Shown one piece after another: positions 54,120 through 62,702 of a stretch of 64,000 bases of DNA. The stretch is from CAXBDP01 sp963974465 (GTDB lineage Bacteria > Bacteroidota > Bacteroidia > Cytophagales > Cyclobacteriaceae): the NCBI GenBank assembly GCA_049340005.1, contig JBMPIY010000017.1; one strand, 5' to 3'. Each line of letters begins with the position of its first letter. Position 1 is the first letter of the stretch. The position numbers were made by a program, and so were the translations under genes. The notes below the pieces were generated by a model that was not told where the DNA came from, searched no databases, and worked only from the letters and a program-made list of their open reading frames with translations.

Positions 54120-55869
54120 ATAGTTTACCCTCTGCAATTTTTTTGTCGATCCATTCTGATACATTACCTAGACTTTTAGCTTTTATCCATTGTTCCATTG
54201 CTAAGTCACTTTTGCCGAGCTGAAACAATACATCTCCGTAATGTTCAACAATTGTGCCGTTGGCTGCACCTTCATTTGTTTTGAGCGCATCTATTAAAAT
54301 GGGTAAGGCTTTTTCAAATTCCTCGAGTTTGTAAAGTACCCAAGCATGTGTATCTAAATAGTTTGGGTTATTGGGGTTATTCTTGATCAAGCGGGAAGAA
54401 AGGTCTTTAGCTTTTTCCAAATTTTGTTCCCGCATAGATAAGTAATAGCTGTAATTATTGAGTACATAATTATCTTGAGGATCTATTTCAAGGGCTTTTT
54501 CATAGGCTTCATCAGATTTTTTGTAATCCTTAGCGCCATTGTAAGCATCACCTAATTGACCAAGGAAAAGAAGTTTAAGCTCATCATTGCTACTAGCATA
54601 CAAGAGACCTGTCTCAAACATGCTGATTGCATCCTGGTAATCTTTTTTCCTGATTTTAGCTGATCCATTGAAAAAATAGATGTTGGCAACATTCGGGAAG
54701 TATTCGAGAGCCTTTTCAGAATATTCTTCTAAATCATCAATCTTATCGAATCGAAGCTGAAGACTTAGGATGTTTTGCCAAACCTGGAAGTTTGATTCAT
54801 CTATGTTCACAGATTTGATGTAAGATTCCAGTGCTTCTTGTGGTCGGTTAATTTTAAATAGAAAATCTGCATACATACCATGAGCAGCTGCGCTTTCATT
54901 GTGGACATTTACCAATGCGACAGCCAAATCAGAAACGAATGGTTCTAGCTCTAAATTAGGTAGCATTTCAATATAGTTGCCGACTATTTGAATCTTATTT
55001 CTGATATCCAATTGTGGGTCATTGAATGCAATGAGTAAGTTTTCTTTTGCATCCATTTCTGATCCTTGAAGTCTATCAGTTTCAGCAAGCATCAATCTTA
55101 CTTCGGCTGATTCACCTTGATTAGCCAAGTATTCTTTCAGGTAATCAGCAGCTTCTTGAGGTCTATCAAGGCTAATTAAAATATTGGATAATGAAAGGAT
55201 AAATGATGGTTCCTCTGGATAAGCCTCGGTGAGTTTCAGTCCTTCGTTAATGGCATCTTCTAATCGATCTTGCTGTAGTAAAATTTTTTGTTTTTCAGCA
55301 ACGATTTCTGGAGTGATTCCAAGGGTTTCTTCAGCTTTTTCTAAGGCAAATAGTGCTTTGTCATTATTGTTTAGGTATATGTAAATTTCTGCTAAATCTA
55401 CATACACGTCGATTGCTTCTGGTGTGGTTTCTAAGAGGCTTTCATATACTTTTGCTGCTTCATTAAAATCACCAATTTCTCTATAAATTTCTGCAGCTAG
55501 TTCGTAATAATAGCGATTGCTAGAGTCATTTTTTAAGGCAATATCGATGTAACTTAATGCTTCACTGGTGTTGCCTTGTAGGTTTTGAATTTGGGCGATT
55601 TTATAATTGATCGCGGCATTTTCTGGGTATAATTCAGCAGCGAGCATAAAGCTGCGTAAGGCACTAGCGTAATCTTCGAGTAAATAGAATTTTTGCCCAT
55701 CGATGAAATAAGATTCTGCTTGGGCATTTTTCTCCTTTTCACCCCCCGCATTATTTCTGGCCATGATGTTATTCAAATCCTGCGCCACTAGCGTAGAGGA
55801 TAAAAATAAACAGAATAGCCCTACAAACAGGTGTTTTTTACTCTGAAATTTGGTTATAATCTCCAACAC
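54112..55869 (-). CDS. TPR-repeat protein
   Basis: A 585-residue exported protein with a signal peptide (FVGLFCLFLSSTLVAQ) and roughly a dozen tetratricopeptide repeats from residue ~45 to the end (for example YPENAAINYKIAQIQNLQGN, DPQDNYVLNNYSYYLSMREQ, NPNYLDTHAWVLYKLEEFEK). It is a protein-interaction scaffold, probably periplasmic. The conserved position next to DUF4292 and EnvC suggests a joint envelope role. It overlaps the nucleotidyltransferase gene by 32 bp. Confidence 0.9.
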   Translation of the reverse strand: MLEIITKFQSKKHLFVGLFCLFLSSTLVAQDLNNIMARNNAGGEKEKNAQAESYFIDGQKFYLLEDYASALRSFMLAAELYPENAAINYKIAQIQNLQGNTSEALSYIDIALKNDSSNRYYYELAAEIYREIGDFNEAAKVYESLLETTPEAIDVYVDLAEIYIYLNNNDKALFALEKAEETLGITPEIVAEKQKILLQQDRLEDAINEGLKLTEAYPEEPSFILSLSNILISLDRPQEAADYLKEYLANQGESAEVRLMLAETDRLQGSEMDAKENLLIAFNDPQLDIRNKIQIVGNYIEMLPNLELEPFVSDLAVALVNVHNESAAAHGMYADFLFKINRPQEALESYIKSVNIDESNFQVWQNILSLQLRFDKIDDLEEYSEKALEYFPNVANIYFFNGSAKIRKKDYQDAISMFETGLLYASSNDELKLLFLGQLGDAYNGAKDYKKSDEAYEKALEIDPQDNYVLNNYSYYLSMREQNLEKAKDLSSRLIKNNPNNPNYLDTHAWVLYKLEEFEKALPILIDALKTNEGAANGTIVEHYGDVLFQLGKSDLAMEQWIKAKSLGNVSEWIDKKIAEGKLYE

Positions 55870-56842
55870 TTAAGTCTCCTGCTTTTTTACTTATTATAGC
55901 ATAATTGCCTATCATACTATTCTCCAACACTACTTTGGATAGCGTGGAATTAGTTTGAATTATTGATTTTTCGATTCTGGAATCATACACTTGAGAGTTG
56001 TCACCAAGTGATACATATGGCCCAATTACTGAATTATTTACTATTGCATTTTCACCCACATAAACGGGAGGAATGATTACAGAGTTCTTTATTTCAGCAC
56101 TTTCGGCAATTAGATGCGTATCTTTTATAAACTCCAGATATCTAGTATTGGTATGAACAGTTGCGTTCTTGTTGCCACAATCCAACCATTCTGTAACGGC
56201 ACCAGGTTTGAAATTGGTGCCATTTTTTTTCATATTCTCTAAAGCGTTTGTAATTTGATATTCACCTTTGTCGCGAACATCATTGTCTATTAGATATTGA
56301 AGCTGCTCTTTTAGGTAAGCTCCATCTTTGAAATAATAAATGCCAATAATCGCCAAGTCTGATACAAACTCTTGAGGCTTCTCCACGAAGTCCGTAATGA
56401 TTCCTTCATTGTTTATTTTTACAACGCCAAAAGCTGTAGGGTCTTCAATTTTCTGAACCCAGATAATGCCATCTTCATTTGTATCCAATGTAAAGTCAGC
56501 CTTAAAAAGCGTGTCAGCAAATGCCACAATTGTATTGCCATGCAAATGTTCTTGCGCACAAAGAATCGCATGTGCCGTTCCAAGTGCTTCTTCCTGATAA
56601 TGGATGCTACCTTCAGCGCCCACATTTTTGGCGATTTCAAGTAATTGATTTTCAACAGCTTCGCCAAAATGACCGATAACGAAAGCCACGTGATCTATAT
56701 TATTTTGAGCTACTTTCGCAATATCTTCCACTAATCGTTGCACGATTGGTTTGCCTGCAATAGGTACGAGTGGTTTTGGAACAGTAAGGGTATGAGGTCT
56801 CATTCGTTTGCCCATTCCAGCCATTGGTACGATTATATTCAT
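55838..56842 (-). CDS. Sugar-nucleotide (NDP-sugar) pyrophosphorylase family protein
   Basis: A 334-residue nucleotidyltransferase. The N-terminus MNIIVPMAGMGKRMRPHTLT with VPKPLVPIAGKPIVQ is the nucleotide-binding and Lys motif; FADTLFKAD carries the metal-binding Asp. The last ~90 residues (SVIIPPVYVGENAIVNNSVI) look like a left-handed beta-helix, as in GlmU-type enzymes. It should activate a sugar phosphate (glucose-1-phosphate-like) for polysaccharide synthesis. The adjacent flippase supports that. The precise substrate is not readable. Confidence 0.9.
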   Translation of the reverse strand: MNIIVPMAGMGKRMRPHTLTVPKPLVPIAGKPIVQRLVEDIAKVAQNNIDHVAFVIGHFGEAVENQLLEIAKNVGAEGSIHYQEEALGTAHAILCAQEHLHGNTIVAFADTLFKADFTLDTNEDGIIWVQKIEDPTAFGVVKINNEGIITDFVEKPQEFVSDLAIIGIYYFKDGAYLKEQLQYLIDNDVRDKGEYQITNALENMKKNGTNFKPGAVTEWLDCGNKNATVHTNTRYLEFIKDTHLIAESAEIKNSVIIPPVYVGENAIVNNSVIGPYVSLGDNSQVYDSRIEKSIIQTNSTLSKVVLENSMIGNYAIISKKAGDLSVGDYNQISE

Positions 56843-56869
56843 ATCAGAATTTAATTATCTACTTCAAAT

Positions 56870-57304
56870 TTAATTTTTTCCAGTACTTCCGTATCCTCCC
56901 GCTCCTCTTTCTGTAGCGCTGAGTTCCGTGCCATTTTCCCAAGTTATTTGCTCATGCTTGGCCACTACTATTTGAGCTATTCTTTCTCCATCTTTTACCT
57001 CAAATGCCTCATTCGAAAGATTTACCAATAATACTTTTATTTCACCTCTATAGTCTGCATCGATGGTACCTGGACTATTAAGAACAGTAATACCATGCTT
57101 ATACGCCAAACCACTTCTTGGTCTCACTTGGGCTTCGTAGCCAGCGGGCAGTTCCATGAAAAGTCCAGTACCTATAAGTTTGCGTTCCAAAGGCTGCAAC
57201 ATCTCGCTTCTATCAATATTTGCTCTGAGATCCAGTCCAGCTGAAAGCTCAGTTTGATATTCAGGCAAAGGATGCTTGGATGAATTGATAACCTTAACTT
57301 TCAT
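56870..57304 (-). CDS. dut: dUTP diphosphatase
   Basis: A 144-residue trimeric dUTPase of family length. Motif 1 is AGLDLRANI, motif 2 PRSGLAYKHG, motif 3 GTIDADYRGEIKV, and the C-terminal motif 5 is ERGAGGYGSTG; all are present. It hydrolyses dUTP to dUMP, preventing uracil in DNA. It overlaps the flippase gene by 11 bp. Confidence 0.96.
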   Translation of the reverse strand: MKVKVINSSKHPLPEYQTELSAGLDLRANIDRSEMLQPLERKLIGTGLFMELPAGYEAQVRPRSGLAYKHGITVLNSPGTIDADYRGEIKVLLVNLSNEAFEVKDGERIAQIVVAKHEQITWENGTELSATERGAGGYGSTGKN

Positions 57305-58802
57305 TGATTTTTAGAGATTTCAATCTCCTTTTTTCGATCAAAAATACGACTAATAAAAATGCCACAATTACCAACAAATGGAAAGAAGTTGCCAATAATT
57401 GAGAACTCAATTGCACCTCCATTACGGCATAAGTAAGCGCAAGTGTAACCGAAATATAGCCCAAATCTGCCCAAATCTTGTAAGGAATGGGATAATATTT
57501 CTGCCCAAAGTAAAAACAAACCACAGTCATTAATGAATAACAACCTACAGAAGCTAATGCGCTACCCACATAGCCAAATTTAGGAACCAAAACAATATTG
57601 AGAATAATAGTAGCTATGGCACCTAATACGGTGATCCATGTTCCATAATATGTTCTGTCGGATAATTTGAACCAGATAGAAAGATTGAAATACACGCCTA
57701 AAAATAGATAGGCTAACAAAAGCAAAGGCACCATTTCTAAACCTTCTCTGTATTCAGGTCTGCGAAGCAATAGACCAATCACATCCAAATTTATGCTAAC
57801 TGCTAATAAGATGAAACAAGCCAAAATCACGAACCAATGCATGGCATCACTAAATAATGCCGGAGATTCTTTGTCTTTCGCTCTAGAGAAAAAGAAAGGT
57901 TCGGAGGCATAGCGAAATGCTTGAACTGTTAGATTCATAAAAACTGCTAATTTGAAGCAGGCACCAAAAATTCCAAGAGCTTCTTGACTTGTTTTACCAG
58001 GATAAAAGCCTTCGGGAAGTAAAACCTCAAAAAGTGCCCTAGAAAGCATATCATTTGTAACGCCAGCCAAACCTAAGAATAGGAGAGGGTAAGCATACTT
58101 GAGCATTGGCTTGAGGGTTTCAAAATCAATTTGAAATCTGAGTCGAGCTAAATAAGGACTAAGGAAAATCAACAAACAGGCATTTGCAATCAGATTGGAA
58201 ATGAATACATACTCGATTCCATAATTTGGATTGTAAATAGGGTCAATGATTTCCTTGAATTGCGGGAGGAATTCACCATCCCAAATGCCTTTGCAGAGCA
58301 CAATGAAGAAAAGATTGAGACCGACATTAATGCCAATATTGCCCAATTTTGCTCCAACAAAAGCCCAAGTTTTTCTCCGCAATCGGAGTTGTGCGAATGG
58401 AATGGCTACAAAAGCATCGATCGCAAGAATGGCAGCAAACCAATAAACAAATTGCTCATTTCCTTCATAACCAATAGCATTGATTATTGGCGTAGCAAAG
58501 TACACCATGACCCCAGAGAAAAAGAGACTGCTGAGTAAAATTAAGGAAGTGGCAGTATTATACACTTTTTGCTCATTTTCTGGATTTGCAGCTGCAAATC
58601 GAAAATAGGCAGTCTCGAGTCCATAGGTATAGAGTACATTGAGAAAGGCGACAAACGCATAAACTTTAGTGACTACGCCATACTCACCTGTAGCAAAAAC
58701 AGCCGTATAGAATGGTACAAGCAAATAGTTGAGCAATCGCCCAACTATGCTGCTTATTCCATACAAGGCGGTATCCCCCGCTAGTTTCTTAAGTGGATTC
58801 AT
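57294..58802 (-). CDS. Polysaccharide (lipid-linked oligosaccharide) flippase, MATE/Wzx-like
   Basis: A 502-residue protein with about 14 membrane helices and the family's N-terminus LAGDTALYGISSIVGRLLNY LLVPFYT-like pattern (MOP superfamily). It moves lipid-linked sugar units across the inner membrane. The substrate is unknown. It lies between the enoyl-CoA hydratase gene (28 bp upstream) and dut on the same strand, in an order often seen in Bacteroidota. Confidence 0.88.
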   Translation of the reverse strand: MNPLKKLAGDTALYGISSIVGRLLNYLLVPFYTAVFATGEYGVVTKVYAFVAFLNVLYTYGLETAYFRFAAANPENEQKVYNTATSLILLSSLFFSGVMVYFATPIINAIGYEGNEQFVYWFAAILAIDAFVAIPFAQLRLRRKTWAFVGAKLGNIGINVGLNLFFIVLCKGIWDGEFLPQFKEIIDPIYNPNYGIEYVFISNLIANACLLIFLSPYLARLRFQIDFETLKPMLKYAYPLLFLGLAGVTNDMLSRALFEVLLPEGFYPGKTSQEALGIFGACFKLAVFMNLTVQAFRYASEPFFFSRAKDKESPALFSDAMHWFVILACFILLAVSINLDVIGLLLRRPEYREGLEMVPLLLLAYLFLGVYFNLSIWFKLSDRTYYGTWITVLGAIATIILNIVLVPKFGYVGSALASVGCYSLMTVVCFYFGQKYYPIPYKIWADLGYISVTLALTYAVMEVQLSSQLLATSFHLLVIVAFLLVVFLIEKRRLKSLKINES

Positions 58803-58830
58803 TCCGCCTAGCTATTGCTATTCATTGATT

Positions 58831-59616
58831 TTATTCACCTTTGAATTCAGCTTTTCTTTTTTCTAAAAATGCTGTTGTTCCTTCTTTGAAGTCTGCTGTT
58901 TTGCAGCAAATTCCAAAGCCGTTGGCTTCAGTTTGGAATCCGTCTTCTTTGGGGAGGTAAGCAGCATTTACGCAATCTACTACCAAGCCGATGGCAATTG
59001 GAGCTTTGGCCATAATGGTTTGTAGTATAGCAGTAGCTTTATTGATAGCTTCTTCCTTATCTGCACATACATGGTTGACCAATCCATGATTTAAAGCTTG
59101 TTCGGCATTGATCACTTCACCCGTCATCATCCATTCTATGGCTTTTCCTTTTCCTACAAGTTGGGTTAGTCTTTGCGTGCCGCCATAGCCTGGGATCACT
59201 CCAAGGTTTACTTCTGGTTGCCCAAATTTGGCTCTTTCTACTGCAACACGCATGTGGCAGGCCATTGCCAATTCGCACCCACCGCCAAGTGCAAAGCCAT
59301 TAACTACAGCAATTACTGGTTTTGGACAATTTTCAATCATTTGAAAAACCTCCTGTCCACTTTCACTGAATTTCCTGCCGTTCACTTCATTCAGCCCTGC
59401 AATTTCAGATATGTCTGCTCCAGCGGCAAAAGCTTTTTCGCCAGCTCCTGTAAGGATTACTGCTTTTATTTCTCTGCTGTCCATCACATTATTAAATACC
59501 TCTCTGAGTTCCGCAATTGTTCCAATGTTAATTGCGTTTAATTTGTCGGGCCTGTTAAGTGTAATTGTGAGGATTCCCTCTTTATTGCTAAGACTAATAT
59601 TTGAAAATTCGGTCAT
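58831..59616 (-). CDS. Enoyl-CoA hydratase (crotonase family)
   Basis: A 261-residue crotonase-fold enzyme. Both catalytic Glu residues of enoyl-CoA hydratase are present: E115 in GGGCELAMA and E135 in FGQPEVNLG; the oxyanion-hole loop is AFAAGADIS. It adds water to trans-2-enoyl-CoA in beta-oxidation or a related pathway. It may head the long minus-strand unit that continues through the flippase. Confidence 0.93.
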   Translation of the reverse strand: MTEFSNISLSNKEGILTITLNRPDKLNAINIGTIAELREVFNNVMDSREIKAVILTGAGEKAFAAGADISEIAGLNEVNGRKFSESGQEVFQMIENCPKPVIAVVNGFALGGGCELAMACHMRVAVERAKFGQPEVNLGVIPGYGGTQRLTQLVGKGKAIEWMMTGEVINAEQALNHGLVNHVCADKEEAINKATAILQTIMAKAPIAIGLVVDCVNAAYLPKEDGFQTEANGFGICCKTADFKEGTTAFLEKRKAEFKGE

Positions 59617-59782
59617 TGTTTATCGTATTAGGTTTGGTCAAATATACTAGGTGACTTGGGAAAGTTAAAGAAATAGATTTGGATAGGCCTTATTGCTCTC
59701 CTAGTCATTTATTTCTAACTCAGAATTTTGGTAAATCATTACCGTTCTTCATAGCTTATTTAGGTTAATCACTCCTATTGAT

Positions 59783-59790
59783 TAATTTTG
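59783..59790 (+). promoter_or_regulatory. icd: Candidate -7 element for icd
   Basis: TAATTTTG matches the Bacteroidota -7 consensus TAnnTTTG exactly, about 50 bp before the icd start codon. A TTA-containing segment lies at a suitable -33 distance but is not a clean TTG. Confidence 0.4.
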
Positions 59791-59840
59791 TGGCCTAATT
59801 ACAAGCCCATAATTATTTAAAACGATAAAATCTTAATTAT

Positions 59841-61289
59841 ATGTCTTCAAAAACCAAAATTACCGTTGCCTACGGAGATGGTATAGGTCCTGAAATAATG
59901 TCAGCTACGTTGAAAATTCTTGAAGCTGCAGGCGCAAGAATTGAAACAGAAGTTATAGAAATAGGTGAAAAGGTTTATTTGAAAGGCATTACATCTGGTA
60001 TTGAAGAAAGTTCTTGGGAATCGCTTTCTCGTACAAAGGTGTTTTTGAAAGCACCAATTACTACACCACAAGGTGGAGGTTTTAAGAGCTTAAATGTAAC
60101 TACCCGCAAAACCCTTGGCCTTTATGCTAATGTAAGGCCATGCCGTAGTTTTCACCCTTTTGTAAAAACAAATCACCCTAAAACAGACATGGTGATTGTG
60201 CGTGAAAATGAAGAAGATCTTTATGCAGGTATTGAATACCGCCAAACTCAAGAGGTGACAGAAGCGCTGAAACTGGTGTCAAGACCAGGCAGTGAAAAAA
60301 TTATCCGATATGCATTTGAATACGCCAGAAAATATGGTCGTAAAAAAGTGACTTGTATGAGTAAGGATAATATCATGAAAATATCAGATGGATTGTTCCA
60401 TCAAATTTTCAATGAAGTAGCACTTGAGTATCCTGAAATCGAGACTAACCATGTCATCATTGATATTGGATCTGCCTTGATAGCGGATCGTCCGGAGATG
60501 TTTGATGTGATAGTTACATTAAACTTATACGGAGATATTATTTCAGACATTGCTGCTCAAATTACCGGTTCTGTTGGTCTAGGAGGAAGTGCAAATATTG
60601 GCAATGATGTAGCTATGTTCGAGGCAATTCATGGTTCTGCGCCGGATATCGCTGGTAAAGGAATTGCAAACCCTTCTGGCTTGCTCAATGCGGCTATAAT
60701 GATGCTAGTACATATTGGACAGCCGGACATTGCTGAAAAAGTGAGCAATGCTTGGATGAAAACAATTGAAGATGGTGTGCATACTGGCGATATTTATAAG
60801 GACGATCTCAGCAAGGTAAGAGCAAGTACTGCCTCTTTTGCCGATGCTGTAATCGAAAGATTAGGTCAATTACCTAGCACAATGGTTCCTGCAAAATTCA
60901 AATCTGAAGTAAAGGAAGCTACAAAAGCACTAAAAGAAAGACCATACGAGAAAAAAGAATTGGTTGGCGTGGATGTGTTTCTTGATTGGACTGATGATAA
61001 TCGAGATCCAAATGTCTTAGGAGAGAAAATGAGAAACATTAGTGGAGAAGGCCTTACACTAAATATGATCAACAATAGGGGAGTAAAAGTGTATCCAGGA
61101 GGCAAGCCTGAAACATTCTGCTCAGATAATTGGAGATGTAGATTCAATGCAACTGCTGAAACTTGTACTCATCAGCAAGTGATTAAATTGCTAGAAAGAA
61201 TTACTAATGCAGGTTTAGAGTTTGTGAAGGTAGAGCACCTTTATACATTCAACGGCGTTAGAGGCTATTCTCTAGGTCAAGGTGAATAA
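59841..61289 (+). CDS. icd: Isocitrate dehydrogenase (Thermus-like, with C-terminal extension)
   Basis: A 482-residue enzyme oxidising isocitrate to 2-oxoglutarate. The beta-decarboxylating dehydrogenase core (about 1-335) has the isocitrate-site residues in NVTTRKTLGLYANVRPCRSF, and the metal-binding segment LNLYGDIISDIAAQ. A ~145-residue C-terminal extension follows, as in Thermus IDH. In the cofactor loop the residues at 269-270 are D-I (HGSAPDIAGKG), which in this superfamily usually goes with NAD+ rather than NADP+ use (E. coli NADP-type has K-Y). The gene is followed by a strong terminator. Confidence 0.92.
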   Translation: MSSKTKITVAYGDGIGPEIMSATLKILEAAGARIETEVIEIGEKVYLKGITSGIEESSWESLSRTKVFLKAPITTPQGGGFKSLNVTTRKTLGLYANVRPCRSFHPFVKTNHPKTDMVIVRENEEDLYAGIEYRQTQEVTEALKLVSRPGSEKIIRYAFEYARKYGRKKVTCMSKDNIMKISDGLFHQIFNEVALEYPEIETNHVIIDIGSALIADRPEMFDVIVTLNLYGDIISDIAAQITGSVGLGGSANIGNDVAMFEAIHGSAPDIAGKGIANPSGLLNAAIMMLVHIGQPDIAEKVSNAWMKTIEDGVHTGDIYKDDLSKVRASTASFADAVIERLGQLPSTMVPAKFKSEVKEATKALKERPYEKKELVGVDVFLDWTDDNRDPNVLGEKMRNISGEGLTLNMINNRGVKVYPGGKPETFCSDNWRCRFNATAETCTHQQVIKLLERITNAGLEFVKVEHLYTFNGVRGYSLGQGE

Positions 61290-61313
61290 GAATTAAAATA
61301 CTGGTATATATTA

Positions 61314-61348
61314 AATAGGCTGGCCAATTTGGCCAGCCTATTTTTTTT
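61314..61348. terminator. Strong terminator after icd
   Basis: A perfect 14-bp stem, AATAGGCTGGCCAA (61314-61327) with TTGGCCAGCCTATT (61329-61342), followed by a run of eight T. It lies between convergent icd and the threonine dehydrogenase gene and probably serves both. Confidence 0.92.
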
Positions 61349-62301
61349 CAGAAAGTCCCAATCAATTGCGGAAGGTTTTCAATAATGTCTTTCACCATGT
61401 AAGGGAGATCATAATCTGGCTTCCAATGCCAATCTTCTCTGGCAGCTGAATCGTCAATGCTATTAGGCCAGCTATCTGCAATTCCTTGACGGGAATCTGG
61501 TTTGTAAGTAATTTTAAAATCAGGATAGTGTTTCCTTATTTCTTCATAGATTTCTTCAGGGCCAAAGCTAAGCGCGCCAACATTGTAACTTGAGCGAACT
61601 TTCACATTTTCTATTGGTGCTTGCATCAAGTCAATAGTGGCTTTGATAGCGTCTGGCATATACATCATCGGTAATAATGTGCCTTTATCCAAAAAGCATT
61701 CAAAGGATTCGCCTTCAATGGCCTTATGAAAAATATCTACTGCATAATCAGTAGTGCCACCACCAGGTAATGATTTGTAACCAATCAAACCCGGGTAGCG
61801 CAAACTTCTTACATCAAGACCATATTTTAGAAAGTAATACTCGCACCATCTCTCGCCAGCAAGTTTACTTATGCCATACACAGTGCTAGGATCCATTACA
61901 CAATTTTGCGGTGTATTATCCACTGGCGTATTTGGACCAAATACAGCAATAGAGCTTGGCCAATATATTTTATTGAGTTTCTTTTCCCTGCCAAGTTCCA
62001 ACACATTGAGGAGTGACTTCATATTTAAGTCCCAAGCCCATATTGGGTTCTTCTCGCCGGTAGCAGATAGGATAGCGGCTAAATGATAGATTTGAGTGAT
62101 ATTATGCTTATCGATAAGGTCGCATATGGCTGCTTTGTCCATAGCATCTAAAGTGAAGAATTGTAAGCCGTCAAAAATTTTCCTCGACCTATCGTTTATG
62201 TCAGTGGCTATTACATTGGTAGTGCCGTGCAATTTTGCCAGCGCAAAGGTAAGCTCTGAGCCTAATTGACCTCCAGCACCAATTACCAGAATTTTTTCCA
62301 T
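61348..62301 (-). CDS. tdh: L-threonine 3-dehydrogenase, SDR (epimerase-like) type
   Basis: A 317-residue short-chain dehydrogenase/epimerase-fold protein with the NAD motif GAGGQLG (8-14) and catalytic Y142-x3-K146 (VYGISK). The overall pattern (PSSIAVFGPNTP, SLRYPGLIGYKSLPGGGTTD, PMMYMPDAI) matches the SDR-type threonine dehydrogenases known from Flavobacterium. It oxidises threonine to 2-amino-3-ketobutyrate, the substrate of KBL, whose gene lies 400 bp away on the opposite strand. It could otherwise be a related sugar epimerase, but the context favours threonine. Confidence 0.88.
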   Translation of the reverse strand: MEKILVIGAGGQLGSELTFALAKLHGTTNVIATDINDRSRKIFDGLQFFTLDAMDKAAICDLIDKHNITQIYHLAAILSATGEKNPIWAWDLNMKSLLNVLELGREKKLNKIYWPSSIAVFGPNTPVDNTPQNCVMDPSTVYGISKLAGERWCEYYFLKYGLDVRSLRYPGLIGYKSLPGGGTTDYAVDIFHKAIEGESFECFLDKGTLLPMMYMPDAIKATIDLMQAPIENVKVRSSYNVGALSFGPEEIYEEIRKHYPDFKITYKPDSRQGIADSWPNSIDDSAAREDWHWKPDYDLPYMVKDIIENLPQLIGTF

Positions 62302-62349
62302 GTTAATTTTGGGTAAAATGTTTGTTTTGGGTTCTCAAAATTACAAATC

Positions 62350-62610
62350 TTGGGCAAACCATTGTTTAAAATATCTATTAGCTTATGGACGGTCTTCTTT
62401 TTATTTTTGGGGATGCATCCAAGTTTTGAGGAATACTTAAGTAGCAAGAAGATTGATTCTGCGGATTTGAAGAAAGCTAGACCACAACTTTGGTTGGAAT
62501 GGGAGCAACAATACGAGCAGTTAAATCCTACAACCTTTACAGATCAGAAACTTTATTTAATCAATCCATTGCGGAGGGAGTTTCCTTTGAAGACTGAACA
62601 AGAAAATTAA
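62350..62610 (+). CDS. Small hypothetical protein with N-terminal hydrophobic helix
   Basis: An 86-residue protein. A hydrophobic segment at about 9-22 (ISLWTVFFLFLGM) precedes a soluble part with the Trp-rich stretch ARPQLWLEWEQQYEQLNPTT and LINPLRREFPLK. The only start before the hydrophobic segment is TTG at 62350; an ATG exists further in, just before HPSF. The sequence resembles small conserved Cytophagales proteins of unknown function. It sits between divergent tdh and kbl, 92 bp before kbl on the same strand. Confidence 0.55.
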   Translation: MGKPLFKISISLWTVFFLFLGMHPSFEEYLSSKKIDSADLKKARPQLWLEWEQQYEQLNPTTFTDQKLYLINPLRREFPLKTEQEN

Positions 62611-62702
62611 ATTATAGACAAAAGCATTTTTGAGGAGTTTAATATTAGATCATTCAGATTATCCTCCCGCTTTTTTCCCAAAGACTAAAAACGTATAAAC
62701 TC

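Noticed and set aside
61314..61348. Perfect palindrome after icd as a mobile palindrome
   Set aside because: Its position between convergent genes and its T-run fit a terminator; no further copies were seen.
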